A DNA stretch of 64,000 nucleotides from Bog-473 sp963821755 (GTDB taxonomy: Bacteria > Actinomycetota > Acidimicrobiia > Acidimicrobiales > RAAP-2), in the NCBI GenBank assembly GCA_963821755.1, contig CAWGEX010000002.1, positions 868,001 through 932,000 on the forward strand, read 5' to 3'. Numbering within the stretch: position 1 is the stretch's first letter; each line of letters opens with the position of its first letter. Both the position numbers and the translations under genes were made by a program. The notes under the pieces were generated by a model. The model was not told the origin of the DNA and did not search any database. It was given only the letters and a program-made list of their open reading frames with translations. Positions 16,649 through 26,128 of the stretch are shown piece after piece.

Positions 16649-17272
16649 TCACCGGCTTCTAGCGGCCTCCAGCGAGTCGACCCAATTCTGGATCCAGTCG
16701 AGCAGCTCCGCGTGGCCTTCGTTGACGTTGGACAGGCCCTCGACGATCATCCCTAACTGAAAACTTGTCACGGCGGCCACAATGACCTTCAACGGGAATT
16801 GGGTCTCGTCGAGTCCGTACTCACGCATGGCCTGGCCGAAATAGTTCTCGAAGATGCCGCGAAACCGGGCGTGGACCTCGGTGAGACGCTCTCGTAACTC
16901 GGGCTTGTTCCATCCCATGGCTAAGAGTTCCAGCAGAATCTTCGGAAACCGGGAGGTGGGTTCGTCCACCCAGAACCGTGCACCGAGGCGCCACTTCTCA
17001 GCAAAGGTCAGGCTGGGTTCGGCGTAGAGCGCCTCGAGGGCATCGGCGAGCTGATCGACAAAGCGCTGAAGCGTCTGTGTGAGCAACTCATCCATGGAGC
17101 CGAAGTAGTAGTGGACGAGCCCGTGATTCATTCCGGCGGCTTCCGCCAAAGTCCGGGTGGAGATGCCCGCGTAGCCCACCTCGTAGAGCAGGTGCTCGGC
17201 GGCGTCCATCAGCGTGCTGGTCGCCTGTTGGCGCGCCGCGGAAATCTCCCGCTGCTCCCAGGCACGGGCCAT
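16649..17272 (-). CDS. TetR-family transcriptional regulator
   Basis: The 207-residue protein has the N-terminal TetR helix-turn-helix (AAEHLLYEVGYAGISTRTLA, MNHGLVHYYFGSMDELL) and a C-terminal ligand domain. It is divergent from the methyltransferase at 17460 with 187 bases between them that contain a perfect 13-bp palindrome, so it probably represses both. Confidence 0.9.
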   Translation of the reverse strand: MARAWEQREISAARQQATSTLMDAAEHLLYEVGYAGISTRTLAEAAGMNHGLVHYYFGSMDELLTQTLQRFVDQLADALEALYAEPSLTFAEKWRLGARFWVDEPTSRFPKILLELLAMGWNKPELRERLTEVHARFRGIFENYFGQAMREYGLDETQFPLKVIVAAVTSFQLGMIVEGLSNVNEGHAELLDWIQNWVDSLEAARSR

Positions 17273-17317
17273 CAGGACATCGTAGAGAGCTGGAAAGTAC
17301 CTGAACGGCAGAACTCT

Positions 17318-17330
17318 TGACTATTAGTCA
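17318..17330. promoter_or_regulatory. Candidate TetR operator palindrome
   Basis: TGACTATTAGTCA is a perfect inverted repeat (6+1+6), about 46 bases upstream of the TetR start codon. A second inverted repeat, GTCGAG...CTCGAC, lies at 17353-17375. The lower-GC composition around 17310-17350 fits a promoter region. Confidence 0.55.
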
Positions 17331-17459
17331 TCTGTCCTAGATAGTAGTACAAGTCGAGTGACTCATTCGCTCGACAAAGCCCCAGATCGGCGAAATCGGT
17401 GGGACTCCCATCGGTCGGGGTGGGGCGTCATCCGCCAATGACCAGGAAGGACGGGGGCA

Positions 17460-18506
17460 ATGGACGAGAACAAGATGATGGCGTTCGTCGGGCAAGCAGT
17501 CGGTGACGTCGGAGCGATGCTCGGTGGGGCGATGGCCGTACTCGGCGACAAACTCGGGCTCTACCGGGCCATGAAGGGCGCCGGCCCCATGACCAGCGCG
17601 GAGTTAGCTGCCGCGACGGACACCTCCGAGCGATACGTCCGCGAGTGGCTGAGCGCGCAGGCGACCCGAGGATACGTGACCTACGACGGCGACGGTCGCT
17701 TCACACTCCCCGACGAGCACGCCATCCCGCTCACCGACGAGACGAGCCCGGCCTGCGTGATCGGCGCCTTCGAGACGGCTCTCGGTGCGCTCTACGCCAC
17801 CGACACCATCGCCGATCGCTTCCGCACGGGCGACGGCTTCGCCTGGGGCGCGCACGACCAGCACGTGCTCGGCGGCTGCGAGCGCTTCTTCCGTCCCGGA
17901 TACCTCAATTTCTTGACGACAACTTGGATCCCGGCACTCGACGGAATGGAGGCCAAATTGAAGGCGGGCGCGCGCATCGCCGACGTCGGTTGCGGTCATG
18001 GGGCCTCGACCTTGTTGCTCGCTGAGGCCTACCCGGCATCGACGGTGGTCGGTTTCGATGCCCATGAGGGTTCTATCGACGCGGCGCGCAAGCGAGCCGC
18101 GGATGCGGGATTGGCTGATCGAGTCGAGTTCGACGTTGCATCAGCCTCCACCTTCAGCGGGACCTACGACCTTGTGTGCTTCTTTGACTGCCTGCACGAC
18201 ATGGGCGACCCCGCGGGCGCCTGCGCACACGTCCGGGAGCAGCTTGCTCGGGACGGGTCGGTGATGCTCATTGAGCCATTCGCCGGGGACGACCTGACTG
18301 ACAACCTGAATCCAGTCGGAGCCGCCTACTACGGGTTCTCGACTCTGCTCTGCACGCCGAGCTCGCTGTCCCAAGAGGTAGGAACGGCGCTGGGCGCCCA
18401 AGCAGGTGAGTCCCGCCTCCGCGACATCGTCACCGGAGCGGGCTTCACGACCCTGACTCGTGTGGCCGAAACTCCGTTCAATCTCGTGCTCGAAGCGAAG
18501 GTCTGA
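17460..18506 (+). CDS. SAM-dependent methyltransferase with N-terminal winged helix
   Basis: The 348-residue protein joins a dimerisation/winged-helix region (about 25-95: LGDKLGLYRAMKGAGPMTSAELA, SERYVREWLSAQATRGYV) to a methyltransferase domain with RIADVGCGHGASTLLLAE and FFDCLHDMGDP. This is the architecture of the Rv2258c-like family; the substrate is not known. A GGAAGG sequence precedes the ATG at 17460. It is the likely target of the divergent TetR regulator. Confidence 0.88.
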   Translation: MDENKMMAFVGQAVGDVGAMLGGAMAVLGDKLGLYRAMKGAGPMTSAELAAATDTSERYVREWLSAQATRGYVTYDGDGRFTLPDEHAIPLTDETSPACVIGAFETALGALYATDTIADRFRTGDGFAWGAHDQHVLGGCERFFRPGYLNFLTTTWIPALDGMEAKLKAGARIADVGCGHGASTLLLAEAYPASTVVGFDAHEGSIDAARKRAADAGLADRVEFDVASASTFSGTYDLVCFFDCLHDMGDPAGACAHVREQLARDGSVMLIEPFAGDDLTDNLNPVGAAYYGFSTLLCTPSSLSQEVGTALGAQAGESRLRDIVTGAGFTTLTRVAETPFNLVLEAKV

Positions 18507-18737
18507 CGACCCGAGGGGGTGACGGAAGGATGCCTCGAACCCTTCCTTGAGGTCTTTGCAGACCACTGCCCCACCGTTCCTGGGTCGATGTTCACCTCAA
18601 TGGGTCGCGACTCCGGCTGTGCGTGTCGCTTGGATTCAGGCACTGCCGGTGACGCCGAGGGCTTCGAGTCCAGCAATGCAAATCCCTGACGGACGAGATG
18701 ATCGGCCGAGTTCGTCAATATCGCCCGCCTTGCACGA

Positions 18738-19694
18738 TCACTTATCGAGCGCAGCCCGCCACGGACCGAGGTCCAGCGCGGGGTACCGCTCCTGGGTCTG
18801 CTCGATCAGCCGACCGTTCCAGACCGGGTGCCCCGGCGGCGGCCAGCCGAAGAGCGCCAGCTCCCGAGGAGTCGATCCCTCCACGAACACAGTCCACTCG
18901 ATGCTCGTCGACACGGACTGCTGGGTGTTGTACGCGATCCATTCGACGTCTGCGTTCTTGAAGGCGACAGAGGCCACGATTCGCGCTCCCGAGGCCGAGC
19001 CAAAGGGGGCGCCCCGGTGCCAACAGTCGGACCGGTAGGCCAGGTACGAACCCCGGATCCCCGGAGCGGGCCGCTCGGACGCATAGACACCGGGTTCCAT
19101 GTTGGGCATGACGACGCCGTAAGGAGACTCGATCGAGTTGGAGTCGCGCCTCGAGACGAGACGAGTGGGGTTATCGGCGTCAGAGATGTCGGAGAGGTAG
19201 AGGAATCCCTCGAGGTTCCACCAGGGGTATTCGCTGCCCGGCGGGAGCCACGAGTGATTGCGGTCGATGTGCATCGGCTGCTCGTAGTTGGTCACCCCGG
19301 CATACTTCGCGCTGGCGCCCGCCTGGTACAGGCGGATGTCGGTGTTTCCGAGAGCGCGCTCGGCAAAGTCGACGATCGAAGGATGGACGCACAGCCGGTT
19401 GAGCGTCGTGCCCGGGAACGGAAACGTGGCTGACCATCGTTGCTGCTCGGGACGGAATCCCGGACCCTCGTCGGGCCACACGAACACCTCCTTGGGTTCG
19501 ACTGGGTGGCCCTTCCACCGTTCGGTTACCCCGTCTGGATCCGCGTGGAGCTCCTCGGCACTCGGAAAGATCTCCCGCAGGTCCCCGGCGGCGGCGTCGA
19601 TCTCCTCGGCGCCCACCAAGCCCTCGATCAGGATCCAACCCTCTTCTCGCCACGTCGTGACTTCGGCGTCGGTCGCGAGTCGTGAAGTCACCAT
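18738..19694 (-). CDS. Phytanoyl-CoA dioxygenase (PhyH) family oxygenase
   Basis: This 318-residue protein is an Fe(II)/2-oxoglutarate oxygenase: the facial triad is visible as H142-x-D144 in QPMHIDRNHS and the distal His at CWHRGAPF (H226). Such enzymes hydroxylate fatty acyl groups or natural products; the substrate here is unknown. It stands alone on the minus strand between two methyltransferases. Confidence 0.85.
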   Translation of the reverse strand: MVTSRLATDAEVTTWREEGWILIEGLVGAEEIDAAAGDLREIFPSAEELHADPDGVTERWKGHPVEPKEVFVWPDEGPGFRPEQQRWSATFPFPGTTLNRLCVHPSIVDFAERALGNTDIRLYQAGASAKYAGVTNYEQPMHIDRNHSWLPPGSEYPWWNLEGFLYLSDISDADNPTRLVSRRDSNSIESPYGVVMPNMEPGVYASERPAPGIRGSYLAYRSDCWHRGAPFGSASGARIVASVAFKNADVEWIAYNTQQSVSTSIEWTVFVEGSTPRELALFGWPPPGHPVWNGRLIEQTQERYPALDLGPWRAALDK

Positions 19695-19935
19695 GTGTCA
19701 TCCCCGTCCGTCTGCCTGATCGGCGATGGTGGTCGCCGCCTCACTGGCCCCATTGTTACCCGAGGTCGGCGAGCACCGGGGAGGAGGCCACGACCAGATC
19801 CAATCACCGGATGCTCCATCGTCCGGCCAAGCTCACCCGCCGACTTGGCGTGCGGGGATACCCTTGGGCGTCCGGCATCGGCCGGTGACCTCCGATCACT
19901 GCGTTGCAAGCCGACACACGTCATAAAGTGCCTGC

Positions 19936-20607
19936 ATGAGTACCTCCTATTGGCGTGGCGCGGCCGAGGACGCAGCGATGCAGGACGAGCATGGCTTCAT
20001 ATGGAAGGCGATGCTCGACACCATCGACACCGACTTGGCGGGCCGGCGGGTGCTCGACGCCGGATGCAATCGTGGGGGATTCCTGCGCCTGCTCGTTGAC
20101 GCCGAGGGCATCGGCGAGGGCTACGGGTACGACCCAGCCTCGGGTGCCATCGCTGACGCCCGCCGTCTCGCCGGAGACAGGCCGCTCACCTTCGAGGTTG
20201 CCGGGACCGTGCCGGACGCCTGGGATGGGTTCGACGTGGCCTTCAGCCATGAGGTCCTCTACTTGCTGGAGGACCTCCCTACCCACGCGGCTCGTCTGTT
20301 TGGCGCCATGAAACCCAGCGGGTCGTACTTCGCCGTCATGGGCGTTCACGGAGGGAGCCCGATGATGTCGTCGTGGCACGCAGAGTGCGCAGTGGAGCTC
20401 GGGCTTCCACGGCTCTACGAGCTCGACGAGGTGGCGAGGGTCTTCGAGCACGCCGGCTTCACCGTATCGGTGGCCAACTTGAAGTTTGGATTCGTTCCGG
20501 TGTCGGCGCATCGGCACGGGCACGACCATCGGAGGGACCTTCTCGCGTGGTTGGACTACTACAGCCGGGAGAAGGTCCTGTTGCGTTTCACTCGCCCTCC
20601 CTCCTGA
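19936..20607 (+). CDS. Class I SAM-dependent methyltransferase
   Basis: The 223-residue product has motif I RRVLDAGCNRGGFLR, the GYGYDPASGAI strand and FDVAFSHEVLYLLEDLP, followed by a His-rich C-terminal region (SAHRHGHDHRR). It is the fourth methyltransferase in about 8 kb. There is no Shine-Dalgarno; TCATAA lies 9 bases upstream of the ATG. Confidence 0.85.
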   Translation: MSTSYWRGAAEDAAMQDEHGFIWKAMLDTIDTDLAGRRVLDAGCNRGGFLRLLVDAEGIGEGYGYDPASGAIADARRLAGDRPLTFEVAGTVPDAWDGFDVAFSHEVLYLLEDLPTHAARLFGAMKPSGSYFAVMGVHGGSPMMSSWHAECAVELGLPRLYELDEVARVFEHAGFTVSVANLKFGFVPVSAHRHGHDHRRDLLAWLDYYSREKVLLRFTRPPS

Positions 20608-20919
20608 GCGCCTCCTCCTTTAGCCACGGGCTCGTAGGCTGAAGGTCGGGTGAGGTCGAGGAACTCACCGGTCTCGCGCTCAACAAGATTGTCTGAACGG
20701 GGGAAGACATTCACAAACTGTTGAACCGGGTGGCGCCGCAATTGGTTGTGAACGTGCGATCCCCGTCGCGCTTACGCGCTGTCAGGGTAAGACGTAGAAA
20801 ACCCATCGTCGCTCACGCGTGCTGCGACCCCAGGAAAACCCGGACATTGGGCAACCCGTGTCCGGCGAAGGGCGCACGTTTCGTCGGGCAGCCCGTGGGC
20901 TACGCCGAACCAGTTGCTC
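20608..20919. other. Intergenic stretch, nothing recognised
   Basis: About 310 bases between the methyltransferase and uppP. No conserved frame, RNA or strong hairpin was seen. Confidence 0.5.
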
Positions 20920-21904
20920 CTAGTAGATCGCGAAACGGATGACCGAGACGAACCCGAATACGAGCGAGTACACGGCAAAGGGGATCAGAGTTCGAGTCCG
21001 GAAGTAGCGAGACAAAAAGATGATGGCGAAGAGTGAGCTGGCGGCCGCCGCCAGGCTCCCTACTATCACCTGGGCCCGGATGCCGTTGCCCAAGGTCCCC
21101 AGGAGATCGGGGATCTTGAGCACACCAGCCGCGAGGATCACCGGCGTCGAGAGAAGGAAGGAAAACCGAAGGGCGTTCTCGTTGGTGAGCCCGCGGAATA
21201 GGCCACCCACCATCGCTACACCCTCGCGGCTGATCCCGGCCAGGAGCGCCAAGGCCTGAGCGGCTCCGATCACGGCGGCACTGACGTACCCGACGCGCGC
21301 CAAGGCGTGCTCACCGTCTTCGTCCAGGGGGACGATTCGCTCATCACGCCACGAGCGCGCGGTGACTCGAGCTGAGGAGGACCGATCGGCTGGTCGACGA
21401 AGCCTCGGGTTCGACGAGGACCGGCTCGGTCTTGGCCGCCAGGTGTCGGCGACGGAATACTTCGCCGGCGCCCAGGATCAACCCGTTCACCATGAGGAAG
21501 ATCGCGGCCGCCAGCGGCTTGGCGAACAACACCCGAAACTGGTGCTCGAAGATGATGCCAAGCGCCCCGACGGGAATCGTGGCAATCACGATGAACCAGG
21601 CCAGTCGTTCCTGATCGTTGACCGCTCTGCGGTGGAGCAGCGAAGTAACGAAGCCCCGCACGAGACGCACCCACTCGCGGAAGTAGAAGCCGAGCAGCAC
21701 GACGGCGGTCGCGAGATGGAGCCCAACCACGAAGGCCAGGTACGGGCTCTCAGAAGAAGACTCCTGGCTCACGAGAGTGGCCCAGCTCCCGCCGATCCAC
21801 GACGGCACCAGAACGGTGTGGCCGAGACTCGAGATCGGGAAGAGCTCCGTGAACCCCTGGAGAAGGCCAATCACGATGGCCTGCAAGAAAGTTATGTGGT
21901 GCAT
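20920..21904 (-). CDS. uppP: Undecaprenyl-diphosphatase (BacA/UppP), split by a one-base shift
   Basis: The first frame (21904 to 21344) starts MHHITFLQAIVIGLLQG and has the active-site motif ELFPISSLGH; the second frame (down to 20920) carries GISREGVAM, LRFSFLLSTPVILAAG and the last membrane helices. Together they form the eight-helix membrane enzyme that recycles undecaprenyl pyrophosphate for cell wall synthesis. The switch must occur before the TGA at 21344-21346 in the variable linker (about 21345-21420); in the second frame the linker reads through WRDERIVPLDEDGEHALARV. One extra base explains it. Both catalytic halves are intact. Confidence 0.85.
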
Positions 21905-22140
21905 GACCGGGCCATCTCTCCTGTGGCGGCGACTGAATCAACCATTGTGACCGTCGACGACCTGATGGTGACAATCCAACATCTGCGTCACCCCGGGCAT
22001 CGAGCTCTATCGGCGCGGACAATCGAGGCGGCCGGCCGCGCGGTCCCTGCATCGCCGCGACCGGCCCTCGATGGAGGGATCGGCTGACCGGCCACGGACA
22101 TGGTCAGACTACGCACTGGCGACCACGGCTGGTGAGGCAT

Positions 22141-22157
22141 ATACTCCATGGGGGTAT
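22141..22157. promoter_or_regulatory. CsoR-like operator upstream of metal-efflux genes
   Basis: ATACTCCATGGGGGTAT is an imperfect inverted repeat of the ATAC-C(n)-G(n)-GTAT type recognised by CsoR/RcnR-family metal sensors. It precedes a csoR-like stump and the two transporter genes. Confidence 0.5.
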
Positions 22158-22163
22158 TGGGTA

Positions 22164-22337
22164 CATGGCAGGAGAGGAGGAGAGGCACGCATCAAACCAG
22201 GCTACGTCGATGACAAAGAGGCGGTTCAGATGCGCCTTGGCGGGATCGAGGCGATACGAAACTCCGTGAAGCGGCTTCGGCCGCTATCGCCCGCTTGGTG
22301 CGGTCCTGAAGCGGTTCGAACACCTGGCCGCGCCTGA
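22164..22337 (+). pseudogene. CsoR-like repressor stump
   Basis: In the frame that starts at 22191 (ATC in place of a start codon) the sequence reads IKPGYVDDKEAVQMRLGGIE, close to the N-terminal helix of CsoR-family regulators (PGY..DK....RLRRIEGQ), preceded by a purine-rich AGGAGAGGAGGAG. Similarity ends after about 20 residues and a stop follows at 22335-22337. None of the Cys/His metal ligands is present, so no functional repressor is encoded here. Confidence 0.55.
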
Positions 22338-22352
22338 GATCGGGGATAGGTC

Positions 22353-23630
22353 GTGTTGCTAGCGAGCACCTCGCTCGATGCCATTGGACGGAGCTTGCGA
22401 GAAAGCTTCTTCATGTTCTGGGAGACCCTCTGGCCGCTGGTCCTGGGCTTCGGCCTGTCTGGGGCGGTGCAAGCCTTCGTCAGTCGCGAGGCCATGCAGC
22501 GCAAGCTCGGCGATCACAACCCGCCAGCCGTCGCCCGGGCCTCGTTCTACGGGATGGTCTCGTCCTCGTGCTCGTACGCCGCCTCGGCCATGTCGAAGTC
22601 TCTTTTCGTCAAGGGCGCCGACTTCGTCTCGGCCAATGTCTTCATGTTCGCGTCGACGAACCTGGTGGTCGAACTGGGCATCGTGCTCGTCGTGCTGATG
22701 GGGTGGCAGTTCGCAGCCAGCGAGTTCATCGGCGGCGTCATCATGATCGTGCTGTTTACCCTGCTCGCCAGCATGTGGTTGCGGGGTCGGCTCGTCGTAC
22801 AGGCCCGGGAGCGCTTGGCGAGCACTGTCGATCACGGGCATCAGCACGGTCCACCCGAAAATGTGGCGCTCCAGCATGAGCCGTGGAGCACGCGTCTCCG
22901 GTCCAAAGCGGGTTGGGCCGATGCGGCGATCTACACCATGGGCGATCTGACCATGATCCGCAGAGAACTGGTGATCGGCTACGTCGTGGCCGGATTCGTG
23001 GCCAGCCTTGTGCCAGTCCACCTCTGGAACGCCGTGTTTATTCACGGCCACGGATTCTGGACCAGTCTCGAAAACGTGATCGTCGGGCCCTTCATCGCCA
23101 TGATCAGTTTTGTGTGCTCGGTCGGCAATGTCCCCCTGGCCGCGGCATTGTGGAAGGGAGGCATCTCCTTCGGCGGGGTGATCTCCTTCATCTTCGGCGA
23201 CCTCATAGCGCTTCCGCTCCTCCTCATCTACCGCCGCTTCTACGGCGGGCGACTCACGCTGAAGATGTTGGCCGTGTTCTGGACCGTGATGTCCGCAGCC
23301 GGGCTCATTACCGAGGGCATCTTCCGTGCGCTCGGTCTCGTACCGACCACTCGGCCGACCCAGATCGTGGCCGACCACTTCTCGTGGAATTACACGGCAT
23401 ATCTGAATCTTGTCTTCCTCGCCCTGTTCGGACTCCTCTACTGGACCTACCGGAACCGCGAGCGGCTGGGGGGAGGCGGAGGCCTCGCCGTCGATCCGGT
23501 CTGCGGAATGCAAATCGACCAGACCAGCGCGCCGGCATCGCTCGTGTATGCGGGAGAGCGCCTGTATTTCTGCTCCGACGGTTGCCGCAGCACGTTTGAG
23601 GCCAATTCCGCAAGGCTTGCCGCGGATTGA
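22353..23630 (+). CDS. Membrane permease (DUF318-type, Cu/Zn efflux-like) fused to a YHS domain
   Basis: The 425-residue protein has about eight to nine membrane segments with the permease motif MVSSSCSYAASAMSKSLF (about 67-84) and a second repeat FVCSVGNVPLAAALWKGG, as in the SO_0444-like putative Cu/Zn exporter family. A cytoplasmic His-rich loop (DHGHQHG) lies in the middle. Residues about 380-425 are a YHS domain (DPVCGMQID, LYFCSDGC) expected to bind metal. The start is GTG at 22353 after GGGGATAGG. The CDF gene follows by 76 bases, which suggests a metal-efflux operon. Confidence 0.82.
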   Translation: MLLASTSLDAIGRSLRESFFMFWETLWPLVLGFGLSGAVQAFVSREAMQRKLGDHNPPAVARASFYGMVSSSCSYAASAMSKSLFVKGADFVSANVFMFASTNLVVELGIVLVVLMGWQFAASEFIGGVIMIVLFTLLASMWLRGRLVVQARERLASTVDHGHQHGPPENVALQHEPWSTRLRSKAGWADAAIYTMGDLTMIRRELVIGYVVAGFVASLVPVHLWNAVFIHGHGFWTSLENVIVGPFIAMISFVCSVGNVPLAAALWKGGISFGGVISFIFGDLIALPLLLIYRRFYGGRLTLKMLAVFWTVMSAAGLITEGIFRALGLVPTTRPTQIVADHFSWNYTAYLNLVFLALFGLLYWTYRNRERLGGGGGLAVDPVCGMQIDQTSAPASLVYAGERLYFCSDGCRSTFEANSARLAAD

Positions 23631-23706
23631 AATCTGCGAACGGTTCGCAACGTGCCGTGCGGTGCGTTCGGTACGAGACTGGCGATTGAAGACGGAGACG
23701 CACACC

Positions 23707-24750
23707 TTGTCAGAGATCCACCCGCACACTCATGAACACAGCGGTCGAGACCATGATGAACACACGCGTGGGCTTGGCCACCTGGTGCGTGACCTCTTTG
23801 CACCCCACTCCCACGATGCCAAGGACTCGCTTGATCAGGCGCTCGAGGGCAGCAGGGACGGCGTTCGGGCGGTCGCCATCTCTCTCGTCATCTTGCTTCT
23901 CACGGCCGGTGTCCAGGCCCTGGTGGTTGTGGTCAGCGGTTCAGTTGCTCTTCTTGGCGATACCTTCCACAACGGAGCGGATGCACTGACCGCCCTCCCG
24001 CTATGGATGGCCTTCAGTCTGGGCCGCCGGCCGGCCACGGAGCGCTTCACCTACGGATTCGGGAAAGCCGAGGACATTGCGGGATTGGCGGTCGTCGGAT
24101 TCATCGCCCTGTCGGCTGCGCTGGCCGCCTACGAGGCCATCCACCGCCTCTTGCACCCTCAAACGATCACCCATCTACCGATTGTCATGGCCGCGGCGAT
24201 CGTGGGGGCACTGGGGAACGAGGTCGTGGCGCAGTACCGAATCCGGATCGGACGGCGGATCGGATCAGCCGCTCTCGAGGCCGATGGGCTTCACGCCCGA
24301 ACGGACGGCATCACATCATTGCTCGTTCTTATCGGAGCCATCGCCGTCGCGTTGGGACTCCCGTGGGCCGACCCGGTCGTGGGACTCCTGATCACGGCCG
24401 CCATTTTGATCGTCCTCTTCCAAACGGTACGAAGTGTGGGTCAGCGCTTGCTCGATGCCGTTGATCCTCAGGTCGTCGCCCAGATCGCCGAGACGGTCGG
24501 TGGGGTCAATGGCGTTCTCGCTGTGAGCGAGGTCCGAGCTCGCTGGGCCGGTCATCGCCTGTTGGCCCAGGTGCGCCTGACCGTCGGCGGTGATCTGACG
24601 GTGGCCGAAGCCCACAAGGTTGCCGAGTTGGCTCACCACGAACTGCTCCACCATGTGCCGAATCTCTCCGATGCCATCATCCACGTCGATCCCGACGTCC
24701 CGGGAGCCGACCCCCATGCCCTGACCGCTCACCACCTCCACGCTGACTGA
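23707..24750 (+). CDS. Cation diffusion facilitator (CDF) family transporter
   Basis: The 347-residue protein has a His-rich N-terminus (HPHTHEHSGRDHDEH), six predicted helices and the metal sites HNGAD in helix 2 and HARTD in helix 5, followed by a cytoplasmic ferredoxin-like domain and a His-rich end (HALTAHHLHAD). It exports divalent cations such as Zn2+ against protons. The start is taken as TTG at 23707 after GGAG; a GTG further upstream cannot be excluded. It pairs with the permease-YHS gene. Confidence 0.87.
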   Translation: MSEIHPHTHEHSGRDHDEHTRGLGHLVRDLFAPHSHDAKDSLDQALEGSRDGVRAVAISLVILLLTAGVQALVVVVSGSVALLGDTFHNGADALTALPLWMAFSLGRRPATERFTYGFGKAEDIAGLAVVGFIALSAALAAYEAIHRLLHPQTITHLPIVMAAAIVGALGNEVVAQYRIRIGRRIGSAALEADGLHARTDGITSLLVLIGAIAVALGLPWADPVVGLLITAAILIVLFQTVRSVGQRLLDAVDPQVVAQIAETVGGVNGVLAVSEVRARWAGHRLLAQVRLTVGGDLTVAEAHKVAELAHHELLHHVPNLSDAIIHVDPDVPGADPHALTAHHLHAD

Positions 24751-24945
24751 GCCGCTGAGGAGCTCACCGAAGCCAGTGAGCGCGAACCTTCGGTAGGAAA
24801 TGACGGGTCGGTTGACCCATCTGGACAAATCAAGCGATCCTTCAGCTAGTCAGGAGAAGGGCAACTGACTCCCGTCCCCAAAGGTGCGAAACCCAACCGG
24901 GCCTGGGGCGCCAACCGGCAATCGCCGGGAACCCTGGTCTCGCCG

Positions 24946-25374
24946 CTACTCGATGAAGACTTCGGCGATCCAGGACGGCAGCCTCGACGCCTTGCCGTTG
25001 ACATCGATGCAGCCGTGCACCGTCACCGCCGTGGCCCGAACCTCTCCGGTGACCGTGAGGAGATACGCCAGCTGGAACGTGGTGCGGGTCACCGCGCCAC
25101 CCCACAGGTGGATTTCGACCTCCTCATCGAAGTCGAGGGGACGGCGGTACTGCACGGCGATCTCCAGCACGGGAGCCTCGAGCCCGTCGCGTCTCACTTC
25201 GCCGTAGGGATGGCCGAGCTCGCGGAAGTAGGCCAAACGAGCCTCCTCCAAGTACGGCAGGTACGCCGCGTGATGGATCACCCCCATGGCGTCCGTCTCG
25301 GCGAAACGGGTGCGGAGCCGGTGGACGAACCTGTAGTCGGCCGGGTCACGTGAAGGCTGGAGGGACTGTCGCAT
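24946..25374 (-). CDS. Acyl-CoA thioesterase, 4HBT hotdog family
   Basis: The 142-residue product matches 4-hydroxybenzoyl-CoA-type thioesterases: RTRFAETDAMGVIHHAAYLPYLEEAR holds the catalytic Asp of the D-x-x-G-x-x-x-x-x-x-Y pattern in pieces TDAMGVIHHAAY. The ATG at 25372-25374 leaves a 16-base gap to the gene upstream, whereas the longer frame would overlap it. The natural acyl-CoA is unknown. Confidence 0.85.
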   Translation of the reverse strand: MRQSLQPSRDPADYRFVHRLRTRFAETDAMGVIHHAAYLPYLEEARLAYFRELGHPYGEVRRDGLEAPVLEIAVQYRRPLDFDEEVEIHLWGGAVTRTTFQLAYLLTVTGEVRATAVTVHGCIDVNGKASRLPSWIAEVFIE

Positions 25375-25390
25375 AGCGGCTCCGATCGCC

Positions 25391-26104
25391 TTAGGTGTTG
25401 GCGCCGGTGGCCGTCTCGTCAAAGGCCTTACGCCGAGCCGCGGCCATGCGGTCGACACCTCCCGGGTTGAAGACGGCGAAGTCTCCCTCCGCCTCCACCG
25501 TGACCTCTCCCCCCTGGACGATTCGTCCCTGACTGAAGATCCGCCGCTCCGTAACCTCGGTCACCCAACCCTCGAACACCGCTTCCTCGCTGACCAGGGT
25601 GGGCCGGCGGTACCGCAGCTGCAGACGCACGGTGGGACCGGTGGCGCCGGCGATGGCGTTGGCTGCGGTGAGGATGATGTCGAAGGTGGCGGCCAGTGCG
25701 GCGCCGTGGACGCAGCCGGGTGCCCCTTCGTAACCGACGTCGAACGTGGCGTAGCCCAGCGCTTTGGGAGGGTCGAATTCGAGCCTCACCGGGAGGGCCA
25801 GTGGGTTGAACGCACCCACGATCAGGTCGAACGGCATCGACGAGCCGAGCGGCGGGTCACGCGGCGGGCCATCTTCCGCCGGGGCGATGAACCGGGGCAG
25901 CGGGAGTTGGGGGACATGGGACTCCATGCGGTCAGCCACCGCGGTCAGCTGCGCGGTCAGCGCCGCTGTCTCTCTCGCCGAGGGCGCCGTGCTCACCGAC
26001 AAGCGAATGAGGCGGCGCAACGCATCGGCCAGGTCCCGGGCTTCGGCTTGTCGGCCTTGCAGGCCGGGATGGTCCTCGAATGCGGGTGTCGGTTCAGCGG
26101 CCAC
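25391..26104 (-). CDS. PaaI-like thioesterase family protein
   Basis: The 237-residue protein has an N-terminal helical extension of about 70 residues and a hotdog domain with YEGAPGCVHGAALAATFD, the HGG/A helix typical of PaaI/YdiI-like thioesterases. The start is GTG at 26102-26104. Together with the gene downstream it forms a thioesterase pair, probably acting on acyl-CoA. Confidence 0.8.
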   Translation of the reverse strand: MAAEPTPAFEDHPGLQGRQAEARDLADALRRLIRLSVSTAPSARETAALTAQLTAVADRMESHVPQLPLPRFIAPAEDGPPRDPPLGSSMPFDLIVGAFNPLALPVRLEFDPPKALGYATFDVGYEGAPGCVHGAALAATFDIILTAANAIAGATGPTVRLQLRYRRPTLVSEEAVFEGWVTEVTERRIFSQGRIVQGGEVTVEAEGDFAVFNPGGVDRMAAARRKAFDETATGANT

Positions 26105-26128
26105 GGTGCTGCACAGTACCGCTGGAAT

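Noticed and set aside
22359..23729. A 456-codon minus-strand frame opposite the permease
   Set aside because: Antisense shadow; the plus-strand protein has clear membrane helices and a YHS domain.
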